Shown in pieces: positions 8,534 to 16,921 of a stretch of DNA of 64,000 bases. A program made the translations under genes and the position numbers. The DNA lies in assembly GCA_025808875.1 (NCBI GenBank), contig CP075528.1:1920473-1984472 (forward strand), written 5' to 3'. Position 1 is the first letter of the stretch. Every line of letters begins with the position of its first letter. The DNA comes from Enhydrobacter sp. (GTDB taxonomy: Bacteria; Pseudomonadota; Alphaproteobacteria; Reyranellales; Reyranellaceae). A model generated the notes under the pieces. That model saw only the letters and a program-made list of their open reading frames with translations, made no database searches and was not told the origin of the DNA.

Positions 8534-10255
8534 ATGACCCAACAGGACAGCAGCACCTACTGGAAGAAATCGCGCGTCGAGCTTCGGGCGGCGGGGTTCG
8601 ATCCCGACCGCATCGCCAAAGCGGGCGCCATCGTCACGATTGCCAGCGCATGGACCAACGCCCATCGCTGCAACAACCGCGTGCGCCAGATCACCGACCT
8701 GCTGGTCGAGCTGATCGGCGAGAAGGGCGGGCAGGGGCTGGTGGTCGGCGCACCCGCGGTGTCGGACGCGCTGACGCAAGGGACTCCGACCGCGGGCTAC
8801 AGCCTGGTGTCGCGCGACGTCGCCGCCGACTGCTTCGAGATCGGCCACTACGCCCATCACGGCGACGCCATGATCGTGATCTCGGGCTGCGACAAGACAG
8901 GGGCCGCCGCGCTCATGCCGCTCGCCCGAACCAACGCCTTCGGCCTGGTGCTCTATCCCGGCACGTCCTCACCGGGGAAAGTCGATTTCGGTCCGTGGGC
9001 GAAGAAGGGCACCAACCTCACCATCCTCGACTATGCGGAAGGCCGCGCCGCGCACGAGGCCGGCCGCATCACCGACGAGGAGTTCTCGGCGCTGGAGCGC
9101 AACGTGTTGCCGGGCAGCGGCACCTGCGGCGCCATGTTCACGGCCAACACCATGAGCACCATCGCCGAGTCGATCGGCATGATCCTGCCCAGGGGCGCCT
9201 CGCATCCGGCCGACTACGAGGCCGGCAGCGACATCCACGCCGACGTGCGTGCCCAGGCGCACGCCAGTGTCGACGCGTTGTGGCGCCTGATCGAGCAGGG
9301 CATCCGGCCGCGCGACATCATGACGGAGCGCGCCTTCGAGAACGCCATCGCCACGGTCTACGCCATGGGCGGCTCGACCAACATGTACCTGCATCTGTTG
9401 GCCATCGCGCGCGAGGCGCAGGTGGCGATCGGCATCGAGCGCATCCAGGCGATCGGCGAGAGGGTGCCGCTGCTCGCCAACCTGCAGCCACACGGGCCCT
9501 ATGCCATGACCAGCCTGCACGCGATCGGCGGCGTGCCCGTGGTGATGAAGGAACTGCTGCGCGCGGGCTTCCTGCACGGCGACGTGATGACGGTATCGGG
9601 CCGGACGCTCGCCGAGAACCTGGCCGACGTGCCGCATCTCGAAGACCTGCCGCGGCAGGACATCGTGCGGCGGGTGAAGGAACCGATCGCGCCGCCGAAC
9701 AACCACATCTCGGTGCTCAAGGGCAACCTCGCGCCCGAGAGCTGCGTGCTCAAACTCTCCGGCAAGACGCTGGACAAGGGCGAGTTCCGCGGCACCGCCC
9801 GCGTCTTCGACTCGGAGGCCGACGCGATGAAGGCGATCCGCGCCGGAGACATCGTGAAGGGCAACGTCGTCGTTGTGCGCAATGTCGGTCCGGTCGGCGG
9901 GCCCGGCATGCCGGAGATGGTGATGCTCACCATCCAGCTCCAGGGCCGCGGGCTCGGCGCCGACGTGGCGTTGATCACCGACGGCCGCTTCTCGGGCGTG
10001 AGCCACGGCATCCTGATCGGCCACATCTCGCCCGAGGCGGCGAAGGGCGGCCCGATCGCCGCGGTGCGCGACGGCGACACCATCGTCATCGATCCCGGCC
10101 GGCGCACGCTCACGCTCGACCTGCCCGACGCCGAAATCTCCGGGCGCATGGCCGACTGGCGACCGCCCGATCTCAAAGCCAGGCTGCGTCCGGGCTCGGT
10201 GCACGACAAGTACGTGCGGCTGGTGTCGTCGGCGCATCACGGCTGCGTGGTCTGA
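8534..10255 (+). CDS. IlvD/Edd family dehydratase
   Basis: A 573-residue Fe-S dehydratase of the family that includes dihydroxyacid dehydratase, phosphogluconate dehydratase and sugar-acid dehydratases. The three cluster-ligand cysteines are present: Cys46 (R-C-N-N), Cys119 (S-G-C-D-K) and Cys198 ([12 protein letters not shown]). The C-terminal barrel has [11 protein letters not shown] and D-G-R-F-S-G. The G-C-D-K-T-G-A-A variant, instead of the usual K-x-x-P-G, and the gene context argue for a sugar- or hydroxy-acid substrate rather than IlvD proper. I start at 8534; an in-frame extension to 8231 overlaps the previous gene in a shadow frame. The tetR gene begins 17 bases downstream. Confidence 0.85.
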   Translation: MTQQDSSTYWKKSRVELRAAGFDPDRIAKAGAIVTIASAWTNAHRCNNRVRQITDLLVELIGEKGGQGLVVGAPAVSDALTQGTPTAGYSLVSRDVAADCFEIGHYAHHGDAMIVISGCDKTGAAALMPLARTNAFGLVLYPGTSSPGKVDFGPWAKKGTNLTILDYAEGRAAHEAGRITDEEFSALERNVLPGSGTCGAMFTANTMSTIAESIGMILPRGASHPADYEAGSDIHADVRAQAHASVDALWRLIEQGIRPRDIMTERAFENAIATVYAMGGSTNMYLHLLAIAREAQVAIGIERIQAIGERVPLLANLQPHGPYAMTSLHAIGGVPVVMKELLRAGFLHGDVMTVSGRTLAENLADVPHLEDLPRQDIVRRVKEPIAPPNNHISVLKGNLAPESCVLKLSGKTLDKGEFRGTARVFDSEADAMKAIRAGDIVKGNVVVVRNVGPVGGPGMPEMVMLTIQLQGRGLGADVALITDGRFSGVSHGILIGHISPEAAKGGPIAAVRDGDTIVIDPGRRTLTLDLPDAEISGRMADWRPPDLKARLRPGSVHDKYVRLVSSAHHGCVV

Positions 10256-10272
10256 CGGAGCGAAGGGCGAAG

Positions 10273-10941
10273 ATGGCGAGAGCACGGCAGCGTGCTGCGC
10301 GGCGAGTCAACGATCCCGAGGCGACCCGGCGCGACATCATCGATGTCGCCACCAGGGAGTTTGCCGACAAGGGCCTGAGCGGCGCGCGGGTGGACGAGAT
10401 CGCCGCCCGCACGCGGACCAGCAAGCGGATGATCTACTACTATTTCGGCGGCAAGGAGGGGCTCTACATCGCCGTCCTCGAGAGCGCCTACGGCCGCATC
10501 CGCACCATCGAGGGCTCGCTCGACCTCGAGCACCGGGCGCCGGACGAGGCGCTGCGCCGGCTGGTCGCCTTCACCTTCGACTACCAGAACGCCCATCCCG
10601 AGTTCGTCCGCCTCGTCATGAACGAGAACATCATGAACGGCGTCTATCTCGCGCGCTCGCGGGCTATTCGGCGGCTGAACAATGCGGTGATCGACAGGCT
10701 GCGCGACCTGCTGGCGCGCGGCGAGAAGGCGGGCGTGTTTCGGCGCGGCATCGATCCGGTCTCGCTGCACATGTCGATCAGCGCCCTCTGCATCTTCAAC
10801 ATCGCCAACCGCGCCACCTTCTCGACCATCTTCAAGCGCGACATGGCCTCGCCACGCGCGCTGGCGGCGCGCCGCGCCGAGGTCGTCGACTTGATCGCCC
10901 GCTCCGTAACACCTTCGACCCGAGCGTCGCCGCCTCGTTGA
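10273..10941 (+). CDS. TetR/AcrR-family transcriptional regulator
   Basis: A 222-residue regulator. The helix-turn-helix spans about residues 18-64: A-T-R-R-D-I-I-D-V-A-T-R-E-F-A, then V-D-E-I-A-A-R-T-R-T-S-K-R-M-I-Y-Y-Y-F-G-G-K-E-G-L-Y. The C-terminal ligand domain (RRLVAFTFDYQNAHPEFVRL) is of the common TetR_C type with unknown ligand. It follows the dehydratase by 17 bases. A 16-bp palindrome inside a promoter-like sequence begins right at its stop codon, so it probably controls the downstream quinate/shikimate genes, and perhaps also its own operon. Confidence 0.9.
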   Translation: MARARQRAARRVNDPEATRRDIIDVATREFADKGLSGARVDEIAARTRTSKRMIYYYFGGKEGLYIAVLESAYGRIRTIEGSLDLEHRAPDEALRRLVAFTFDYQNAHPEFVRLVMNENIMNGVYLARSRAIRRLNNAVIDRLRDLLARGEKAGVFRRGIDPVSLHMSISALCIFNIANRATFSTIFKRDMASPRALAARRAEVVDLIARSVTPSTRASPPR

Positions 10942-10965
10942 CAAATGTACTGTTTGGTACACAAT
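10938..10965 (+). promoter_or_regulatory. Promoter with TetR-type operator palindrome
   Basis: TTGACA (10938-10943) and CACAAT (10960-10965) are spaced 16 bases, a plausible sigma-70 pair. Between them TGTAC (10946-10950) and GTACA (10957-10961) form an inverted repeat around TGTTTG, the usual size and shape of a TetR-family operator. A repressor bound here would cover the spacer and -10. The site lies between tetR and the QsuD-like gene, so control of the downstream operon by the TetR protein is my inference. Confidence 0.65.
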
Positions 10966-11011
10966 TGATGTCGCCGCGGTCGTGCCGGACCGGTGGCCAA
11001 GGAGCAAGCGA

Positions 11012-11884
11012 ATGCGCGAGGCTGTCCTGGTCGGCCTGATCGGCGCCAATATCGGCAAGTCGCTGTCGCCGTCGCTCTTCGAGGATGCGTGCCGCGCCGT
11101 GGGCCTGATCGGCCACTACCACCTGATGGATCTCGACCGATTGGTGGGCCGCGACCTGCCGACGCTGCTGGCGGCGGCGCGCACCGCGGGTTTCGCCGGG
11201 CTGAACGTGACCTATCCGTGCAAGGAGGCGGTGGTGCCGCTGCTCGATGCGCTGTCGGCGGAGGCCCGCGAGATCGGCGCGGTCAATACCGTGGTCTTCG
11301 ATCGCGACGGCCGCGCCGCGGGTCACAACACCGACCGAACCGGCTTTCGCCGCAGCGTCGAGGAGACGATCGGCCGCGACCGCGTCGCCGGCAGGACCGT
11401 GCTGCTGGTCGGCGCTGGTGGGGCCGGCCGTGCCGCCGCCTTCGCGCTGTTCGATCTCGGCCTCGCGCGGCTGTTGGTGGCGGATCTCGATCCGGCGCAG
11501 GCGAAGGGGCTGGTGGCCGCCGTCGGATTCCATCGCTGCGAGATCGTGCACGACGGCGCGGCGGCGCTGGCGCGGGCCGACGGGATGGTCAATGCGACGC
11601 CGGTCGGCATGGCGGGCGGTCCGCCCGGCATGTCCGTGCCGGCCGCTGAGCTCGATGCGCGTCACTGGCTCGCCGACGTCGTCTATACGCCACTCGAGAC
11701 CGAGCTGGTGCTGGCGGGGAGGGCGCGCGGTGCGGTAGCGATGGGCGGGGCGGGGATGTGCATCCACCAGGCGGCCGAATCGTTCAGCCTGTTCACCGGG
11801 TGCACGGCCGATCTCGGACGCATGAGACAGACCTTCGCCGCTGCGGCGGCGCGGCGAGGCGATAGCCGGGTGGACGCGGGGTGA
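11012..11884 (+). CDS. Shikimate/quinate dehydrogenase (AroE family, QsuD-like)
   Basis: A 290-residue AroE-family enzyme that oxidises shikimate or quinate with NAD(P). The substrate domain has S-L-S-P-S, the catalytic Lys in L-N-V-T-Y-P-C-K-E, and the Asp in H-N-T-D-R-T-G-F; the nucleotide domain has G-A-G-G-A-G-R-A near residue 135. The C-terminal H-W-L-A-D-V-V-Y-T-P-L-E-T-E-L and F-T-G-x-x-x-D-L-x-R-M-R-x-T-F blocks resemble catabolic quinate/shikimate dehydrogenases such as Corynebacterium QsuD rather than biosynthetic AroE. AAGGAG at 10999 fixes the start. It heads a cluster with a dehydroquinase and an SDR, right after the operator palindrome. Confidence 0.85.
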   Translation: MREAVLVGLIGANIGKSLSPSLFEDACRAVGLIGHYHLMDLDRLVGRDLPTLLAAARTAGFAGLNVTYPCKEAVVPLLDALSAEAREIGAVNTVVFDRDGRAAGHNTDRTGFRRSVEETIGRDRVAGRTVLLVGAGGAGRAAAFALFDLGLARLLVADLDPAQAKGLVAAVGFHRCEIVHDGAAALARADGMVNATPVGMAGGPPGMSVPAAELDARHWLADVVYTPLETELVLAGRARGAVAMGGAGMCIHQAAESFSLFTGCTADLGRMRQTFAAAAARRGDSRVDAG

Positions 11885-11921
11885 GGTGCCTCGCTCGTCA
11901 TGGGCGCCAGGGAGGCGCGGC

Positions 11922-12137
11922 ATGAAGACCTCGATCGCGACCGCATTCTCGGGCGTCGGCGTGACGCACGGCTGCCTCTCCGACCGCGATGGCGACGCCG
12001 GATACCTGCAGGTCTATCGGCGTCCGTTCGAGAGCTTCTTCGAGATCGTCCAGCGGCGCGGCTATCGCGGCTACGGCGCCGTCGATGTCCAGGTGCGTCT
12101 GGCCGTGCGCGCGCGCCTTTCCTCCAGCCGGGAGTAG
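11922..12137 (+). pseudogene. Collapsed remnant of 3-dehydroshikimate dehydratase (QuiC/QsuB type)
   Basis: A 71-codon open frame with a good GGAGG site at 11911. Its first residues, MKTSIATAFSG, match the start of QuiC/QsuB-type 3-dehydroshikimate dehydratases as I remember them (x-x-S-I-A-T-V-S-x-S-G). From residue ~28 it reads Y-L-Q-V-Y, then F-F-E-I-V-Q-R-R-G-Y-R-G-Y-G-A and V-R-L-A-V-R-A-R-L, which matches the C-terminal end of the HPPD-like domain of the same ~600-residue proteins. The two ends are thus joined with nearly all of the gene missing, including the whole active-site barrel. It sits between the QsuD-like and dehydroquinase genes, exactly where an intact enzyme would complete conversion to protocatechuate. 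Alternative: an unrelated short gene. Confidence 0.7.
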
Positions 12138-12139
12138 CC

Positions 12140-12622
12140 ATGTCCACCCGTATCTGCATCGTCAATGGACCGAACCTCAACCTGTTGGGCGTGCGCGAAC
12201 CGCACATCTACGGTTCGACCACGCTCGCCGCCATCGAGAAGAGCTGCCGTGACTTCGCCAGCCTGCTCGGCGTCGACCTCGACTTCAGCCAGTCCAACCA
12301 CGAGGGCGTGCTCGTCGACACCATCCAGGCCGCACGCGGCACGGCGCAGGCACTGATCTTCAATCCCGCGGGCTATTCCTTCACCTCGGTCGCGCTGTTC
12401 GACGCGCTCAAGACTTTCGAGGGCCCGATCTTCGAGGTTCACATCTCCAACATCCATGCGCGCGACGAGCTGCACCGCCATTCGAGACTGTCGGCGGCCG
12501 TGACGGGCGTGATCTGCGGCCTCGGACCCTACGGCTACATCGTCGCCCTGCAGGCTGCCGGGCGCGCTCTTGGCGTGTTGCCGAGGTCGCTGCCCGAGCC
12601 CCTCGTCGTCGGACCGGTTTGA
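12140..12622 (+). CDS. aroQ: Type II 3-dehydroquinate dehydratase
   Basis: A 160-residue type II dehydroquinase, interconverting 3-dehydroquinate and 3-dehydroshikimate; the type II fold serves both biosynthesis and quinate breakdown. It shows the N-G-P-N-L-N-L-L-G start, the catalytic Tyr in H-I-Y-G-S, Asn and Gly in N-P-A-G-Y-S, and H-I-S-N followed by R-D-E-L-x-R-H-S with its Arg. It begins 2 bases after the stop of the dehydratase remnant and lies in the same direction as the QsuD-like gene, which suggests a catabolic role; a second biosynthetic copy may exist elsewhere in the genome. Confidence 0.93.
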   Translation: MSTRICIVNGPNLNLLGVREPHIYGSTTLAAIEKSCRDFASLLGVDLDFSQSNHEGVLVDTIQAARGTAQALIFNPAGYSFTSVALFDALKTFEGPIFEVHISNIHARDELHRHSRLSAAVTGVICGLGPYGYIVALQAAGRALGVLPRSLPEPLVVGPV

Positions 12623-12662
12623 GGTATTCTCCGCGCCCTGAAAAAAAAGGCGTGAGGGTGCG

Positions 12663-13409
12663 ATGAAAATCGATTTCGCGGGAAAGAAGGCGATCGTGTG
12701 TGGCGGCAGCCGCGGCATCGGTCGTGCGATCGCGCTGGGTTTCGCGGCGGCAGGCGGCGACGTATCGATTTGCGCCCGCGATCCGAAGGCGCTGGCGGAG
12801 ACCAGGGCGGAGATCGAGAAACTCGGCCGCAAGGCGCACGCCGCGAGCGTCGACCTCGCTCAGGCCGACGCCGTGCGCGCCTATGTGCGCGAGGCGACGG
12901 CGGCGCTCGGCGGCGTCGACGTGCTGGTGAACAACGCCTCGGCCTTCGGGTCGAGCGACGACGACAAGTCGTGGAGCGCCAACCTCGCGGTCGACATGCT
13001 GGCGATCGTCAACGCCACCCAGGAGGCGTTGTCGGCGCTCAAGGCGAGCAAGGGAAGCGTGATCAACATCTCCTCGATCGCCGCGCTGCATCCGGCGGCG
13101 CGTCAGCCGCCCTACGGCGCCATCAAGGCGGCGGTGATTCACTACACCGTCACCCAGGCGGCGATGTACGCCAAGGACCGCATACGCGTGAACTGCATCG
13201 CGCCGGGATCGGTCGATTTTCCCGGCGGCCTGTGGGATCGCCGCAAGACCGAGAACCCGACGCTCTATTCCACGACACTGGCCTCGATTCCGTTCGGCCG
13301 CATGGGCACGCCCGAGGAGATCGCCAACGTCGCGCTCTTCCTCGCCTCGCCGCTCGCCTCGTGGGTGACCGGGCAGACCGTCACGGTGGCGGGCGGGCAG
13401 GGGATGTAG
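12663..13409 (+). CDS. SDR-family oxidoreductase in the quinate/shikimate cluster
   Basis: A 248-residue classical SDR. The nucleotide motif G-G-S-R-G-I-G is at residues ~14-20, N-N-A-S near 88, I-S-S-I near 133, and the catalytic Y-G-A-I-K near 147. The C-terminus has V-N-C-I-A-P-G-S and W-V-T-G-Q-T-V-T-V-A-G-G. It follows aroQ by 40 bases and an intrinsic terminator closes the operon 84 bases after its stop. Its substrate is probably a hydroaromatic alcohol or ketone, inferred from the neighbours only. Confidence 0.85.
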   Translation: MKIDFAGKKAIVCGGSRGIGRAIALGFAAAGGDVSICARDPKALAETRAEIEKLGRKAHAASVDLAQADAVRAYVREATAALGGVDVLVNNASAFGSSDDDKSWSANLAVDMLAIVNATQEALSALKASKGSVINISSIAALHPAARQPPYGAIKAAVIHYTVTQAAMYAKDRIRVNCIAPGSVDFPGGLWDRRKTENPTLYSTTLASIPFGRMGTPEEIANVALFLASPLASWVTGQTVTVAGGQGM

Positions 13410-13492
13410 ACGAGGTGCCAGGTTGCAGATGGAGATTGAACCGGCAGCGAAAAGGATGCATTAGGACTGTGTAGAGTACTTCATGAGAAACT

Positions 13493-13526
13493 CGCCCCGT
13501 CAGACCCTTGATGGGGCGTCCTTTTT
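13493..13526 (+). terminator. Intrinsic terminator after the quinate/shikimate cluster
   Basis: CGCCCCGTCA (13493-13502) pairs with TGATGGGGCG (13509-13518), a 10-bp stem with one G-T wobble and a 6-base loop, followed by TCC and five Ts. It ends the upstream operon; it may also end a short leader RNA in front of the porin gene. Confidence 0.8.
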
Positions 13527-13670
13527 GGCCGCCCGGACAGTGTTGCAAAGTGGCCACAGTGGAACGACTCTGGTGGTGTCCCGATTGCAGGGCCCGACTT
13601 GTAGTAGTAAGAAGGGTATGGTCTTACTGCTGCGACGCACCTTACGCGCCATCCGGGGAGAAGATTTGAA

Positions 13671-14699
13671 ATGAGAAAAACCTTGATTGCCGCCACCGTG
13701 CTGGCGGTCGCGCCGCTTTCGGCGCATGCCCAAAACATGCAGTACGAGGGCTTTTATGTCGGTGCCGTCGGTGGACTGAACTGGCTGCTCAACAATTCGA
13801 CCACCACGAACTTCTCGGTGAACGGCGGTGCCCTCGGGTCCGCAGCCGCCAATCTCAGCTTCGACACGGGCTGGGCCGCGGGCGGCATGATCGGCTACGA
13901 CTTCGTCGGGCCGCGCGTCGAGCTCGAAGGCATGTATCGCGAGAACACCGGCACCATCAATTTCGGCGGCTTCGGCTCGACCGGCCTGACGGCGCGGAAC
14001 ATCGCGGCGATGGGTAACGTCCTGTACGACTTCAACGCCGGCGGCGTGATCGTCCCCTACATCGGTGCCGGTGCCGGTGTGGCGTTCACCCAGGTCGGCG
14101 TCGGCAACCAGAGCAGCAACAGCACCCAGTTCGCCTACCAGGGCATCCTCGGTGTGGGCTGGAACGTCGATCCGCAGTTCCGCGTCAACCTCGAGGGCCG
14201 CTACTTCGGCACGACCAACCCGAACTACAACTTCTCCGGCTTCGTCGGCGGCAACTTCGTTTCGGGTGGCGGCAACTACTCGAACAGCAACTTCAGCGTG
14301 ATGGCGAGCCTTCAGCTCCGCTTCGGCGCTCCCGCGGCCGCTCCGCCGCCGCCACCGCCGCAGCCTGCCGCTCCGTCGTTCATGGTGTTCTTCGACTGGG
14401 ACCGCTCGAACCTCTCGCAGCAGGCCCTGAACACGATCAAGCAGGCGGCCAACGCTTACAAGACCAAGGGCAACGCCCGCATCACGGCGACCGGCCACAC
14501 CGACACGTCGGGCCCCGAGGCCTACAACATGGCGCTGTCGCTGCGTCGTGCGAATTCGGTCAAGGATGCGCTGGTGCGTGACGGCGTGCCGGCCACGGCC
14601 ATCTCGGTCATCGGCCGCGGCGAGGCGGGTCTGCTGGTCCAGACTCCCGACGGCGTGCGCGAGCCGCAGAACCGCCGCGTCGAGATCGTAATTCAGTAA
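13671..14699 (+). CDS. OmpA-family outer-membrane protein with N-terminal beta-barrel
   Basis: A 342-residue protein with a Sec signal (MRKTLIAATVLAVAPLSAHA, cut near 20-21). Residues ~25-218 form an OMP_b-brl-type eight-strand barrel rich in Gly, Asn and aromatic residues, ending L-Q-L-R-F-G. A proline-rich linker (~220-232) leads to an OmpA-like peptidoglycan-binding domain (~236-342) with F-F-D-W-D-R-S, G-H-T-D-T-S-G, the Y-N-x-x-L-S-x-R-R-A block and Q-N-R-R-V-E-I. It anchors the outer membrane to the cell wall. A strong terminator follows. The AT-richer leader of ~140 bases and the GGGGAGAAG site suggest high expression. Confidence 0.93.
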   Translation: MRKTLIAATVLAVAPLSAHAQNMQYEGFYVGAVGGLNWLLNNSTTTNFSVNGGALGSAAANLSFDTGWAAGGMIGYDFVGPRVELEGMYRENTGTINFGGFGSTGLTARNIAAMGNVLYDFNAGGVIVPYIGAGAGVAFTQVGVGNQSSNSTQFAYQGILGVGWNVDPQFRVNLEGRYFGTTNPNYNFSGFVGGNFVSGGGNYSNSNFSVMASLQLRFGAPAAAPPPPPPQPAAPSFMVFFDWDRSNLSQQALNTIKQAANAYKTKGNARITATGHTDTSGPEAYNMALSLRRANSVKDALVRDGVPATAISVIGRGEAGLLVQTPDGVREPQNRRVEIVIQ

Positions 14700-14719
14700 G
14701 ACGATCCGCATCGATACGG

Positions 14720-14747
14720 AAAAGGCGGCCCACGGGCCGCCTTTTTT
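14720..14747 (+). terminator. Strong intrinsic terminator after the OmpA-family gene
   Basis: AAAAGGCGGCCC and GGGCCGCCTTTT pair almost perfectly around an AC loop, and a run of six to seven Ts follows. It begins about 20 bases after the porin stop codon. The A-run on the left arm would let it also work on the opposite strand. Confidence 0.92.
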
Positions 14748-14749
14748 GT

Positions 14750-15301
14750 TGCCGCTCCGATGTTTCCGTGGCGCCACGGCATCGATCGACGTCGCTCCGT
14801 GCGTTGCGATTGAAACATTCCGGGCTTTGCTGGCTGTCATCGGGCGGCGTCTCCGCGTCGGGCAAGGTGACGTCGATGAATATCTGCGGGCGTGGCCCGA
14901 CATCGTTTCCTTCGAGACTTGGCGCAAAGGCGAACGGCGACCGCTACGCCGCGGGCTGGCGCGCGCTGAAGCGGCCCGGGGCGACTGTTTATCTGGCCAC
15001 ACTGGCGGCACGCTACTGGCCGTCGTGTTTGTCGCTCTCGCCGTGATGGCGGCTTTCCGGCAGCCGGTGTCGGTCCAGATGCCCATCCAGCACCACCCCG
15101 TCGCAGGCCAGGTCACGCGGTTGTCAGCGGTGACATCGGCGCGGCCATGGTCCGGCAAGGCCAGGCCCTGGGCCCATAGCAACTGCACACTCCGCTTCCT
15201 GCCGCAGGAGCTGATGGCGCGCCGGGCGGGGCTCGGTGTTCATGGCCGCGACTGCCAACGGCCCGCCGCGTGGCATGTGGCGAGATGGTAGGACGCTTCG
15301 G
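14750..15301. other. Gene-poor stretch with no supported gene
   Basis: About 550 bases between the porin terminator and the small gene at 15302. Open frames exist on both strands (for example + 14746-15291 and the opposite frame of a very long minus ORF), but they lack ribosome sites, overlap the terminator, and translate to Arg/Ala-rich sequence without any domain I recognise. It may hold decayed coding sequence. Confidence 0.5.
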
Positions 15302-15649
15302 CTACGGCGTCTTCTTCGGCGAAGTCTTCGCCTCGACCTCGGGGAGTGTGCGATCCTTCTTTTCCGGCGCCGCCTCGACGAAGGAAACGGGGTCGCTGCC
15401 CGGGAAGCTGTCCTTCAGCGCCGCGTCGAGTTTGCGATCGACCTTTTCCTTCAGCGTGTCCGGTGCCGGTTTGCGTTCGGGTGAGGCGTGACGCGCCTTC
15501 TGCTGCGCGGCCAGGTATTCCTGCTCGATCAGCTTGAGATCCGACACCTCGCGCTCCGACGCATCGGGCGCCGCGGCGGCGCGCCGGGCGCCCGCGAGCT
15601 TGAGCTCGAGATCCGCGAGTTCCTTCCGCTGCGGGTCGCTGGTCGCCAT
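15302..15649 (-). CDS. Small hydrophilic conserved protein
   Basis: A 115-residue, highly charged, helical protein with no signal or membrane segment. Residues ~10-55 look like a coiled coil (L-A-D-L-E-L-K-L, Y-L-A-A-Q-Q-K), and a short D-A-A-L-K-D-S-F-P-G-S-D-P-V-S-F motif near residue 80 is the pattern seen in small alphaproteobacterial proteins of unknown function. An AGGAG lies 5 bases before the ATG. The tail is rich in Glu, Lys and Pro. Confidence 0.7.
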   Translation of the reverse strand: MATSDPQRKELADLELKLAGARRAAAAPDASEREVSDLKLIEQEYLAAQQKARHASPERKPAPDTLKEKVDRKLDAALKDSFPGSDPVSFVEAAPEKKDRTLPEVEAKTSPKKTP

Positions 15650-15720
15650 ACCGTCTCCTGTCCTGCCGGTTCAGGAAAGGAAACGCGGCAGTGACGAAAG
15701 CGTTGCGGCGCGCGACGTGG

Positions 15721-15903
15721 TCAGGAGGCCTTGCCGTCGTCGTCTTCGACCGTGCGTTCGAGCACCAGCGCGGCTTCGTCGAAGCGTGCCATGCCCTGCC
15801 GGCCGCCGTCGAACCAGATGGTCCAGACGCGCCCCCCGGTGGACGCGGCAAGGACCACCCCCGCTGTCCGATGCGCTATGATGGTCGCGAGGGAGGCGCC
15901 CAT
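15721..15903 (-). CDS. Possible small protein, start uncertain
   Basis: A short frame ending G-G-R-V-W-T-I-W-F-D-G-G-R-Q-G-M-A-R-F-D-E-A-A-L-V-L-E-R-T-V-E-D-D-D, which has the even composition of real protein rather than the Arg/Pro look of shadow frames. The ATG at 15903 would overlap the divergent VOC start (shared CATG), which is unlikely; a GTG at 15858 would give 45 residues. No family recognised. It is in line with the small gene at 15302. Confidence 0.35.
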   Translation of the reverse strand: MGASLATIIAHRTAGVVLAASTGGRVWTIWFDGGRQGMARFDEAALVLERTVEDDDGKAS

Positions 15904-16777
15904 GACCGAGTTGTACAATCGCGCCGCCGAGGATATCGGCAACATCGTCGCGCTGGAGCACGTCAACGTGCGCGTGCCCGACCAGGGGCCGGCTACCGTG
16001 TTCTACGTCTCCGGCCTGGGGCTGACGCGCGATCCGTACATGATGACCAGCACGGACAACATGTGGGTCAATGTCGGCCGTTCGCAGTTCCATCTGCCGA
16101 CTGGCGCGCCGCAGATGCTGCGCGGTCGCGTCGGGCTGGTGTTGCCGGACCGCGAGGGGCTGCTGGCGCGGCTGGCCCGCGTCAGACCGATGCTCGAGGG
16201 CACGCACTTTACCTTTCGCGAGACCAACGAGTTCGTCGAGGCGACTTGTCCCTGGGGCAACGTCGTCCGGTGTCACGTGCCGGCCGATCGGGCGCCGGGC
16301 ACCATGCAACTCGGCATGGCCTATGTGGAGTTCGACGTGCCGCCGGGCGCCGCCGCGGGCATTGCCGCCTTCTATCGCGAGGTGTTCGGCGCGCTCGCGA
16401 CGGAAGAGGCGGGCGTGGCGCGCGTCGGCGTTGGCCAGGGTCAGGAGTTCGTGTTTCGCGAAACGGCGCGTCGCATCCCGGACTACGACGGCCATCACGT
16501 GCAGATCTACATCGCGCATTTCTCGCGCCCGCACCGTGAATTGTCGGTGCGCGGGCTGGTCACTCAGGAGAGCAGCCGCTGGCAATACCGCTTCCAGCGC
16601 ATCGTCGAGCCGGTATCCGGCGCGGTGCTGTTCGAGATCGAACACGAGGTGCGCAGCCTGACCCATCCGCTCTATGCTCGGCCGCTGGTCAACCGCAATC
16701 CCGACCAGATCCAGCGTGCCTACGTGCCGGGGCGCGACTTCTACGTGCCCGACTGGCCCCATTCGCAGCCCTCGTGA
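15902..16777 (+). CDS. VOC-family protein with two glyoxalase-like modules
   Basis: A 291-residue vicinal-oxygen-chelate fold protein. The first module (~20-130) begins L-E-H-V-N-V-R-V-P-D and contains F-Y-V-S-G-L-G-L-T; the second (~140-230) has A-Y-V-E-F-D-V-P-P, F-Y-R-E-V-F-G and a G-H-H-V-Q-I-Y block. Residues such as His23, the Glu in F-R-E-T and the His/Glu pair in the second half are candidate metal ligands, as in extradiol dioxygenases and glyoxalases. GAGGGAGG at 15888-15896 fixes the start. Reaction unknown; no operon partner. Confidence 0.8.
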   Translation: MTELYNRAAEDIGNIVALEHVNVRVPDQGPATVFYVSGLGLTRDPYMMTSTDNMWVNVGRSQFHLPTGAPQMLRGRVGLVLPDREGLLARLARVRPMLEGTHFTFRETNEFVEATCPWGNVVRCHVPADRAPGTMQLGMAYVEFDVPPGAAAGIAAFYREVFGALATEEAGVARVGVGQGQEFVFRETARRIPDYDGHHVQIYIAHFSRPHRELSVRGLVTQESSRWQYRFQRIVEPVSGAVLFEIEHEVRSLTHPLYARPLVNRNPDQIQRAYVPGRDFYVPDWPHSQPS

Positions 16778-16781
16778 CGTT

Positions 16782-16811
16782 TTGACAAGGCCGCTCGGGG
16801 GTCGCTAGGCT
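16782..16811 (+). promoter_or_regulatory. Candidate promoter for the TRAP binding-protein gene
   Basis: TTGACA at 16782-16787 and TAGGCT at 16806-16811, 18 bases apart, lie about 110 bases before the dctP-type start. The -10 is weak; this is a position and -35 match only. Confidence 0.35.
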
Positions 16812-16921
16812 CGCTTCATCCGCCGGGCGGGTCGATGCTGAGAGTTTGAGTAGGGTGTCTTCGACCCCGACAGTGCTCCGCGGCGTCCAGGGAACCTCAC
16901 AGGTTGGGAGAGGAGAACGCG

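Noticed and set aside
13500..15188. 562-codon minus-strand frame across the porin gene
   Set aside because: Opposite strand of a clear OmpA-family gene and two terminators; no domain.
14746..15291. 181-codon plus-strand frame after the porin terminator
   Set aside because: Starts within the terminator's T-run, has no ribosome site and no recognisable domain.
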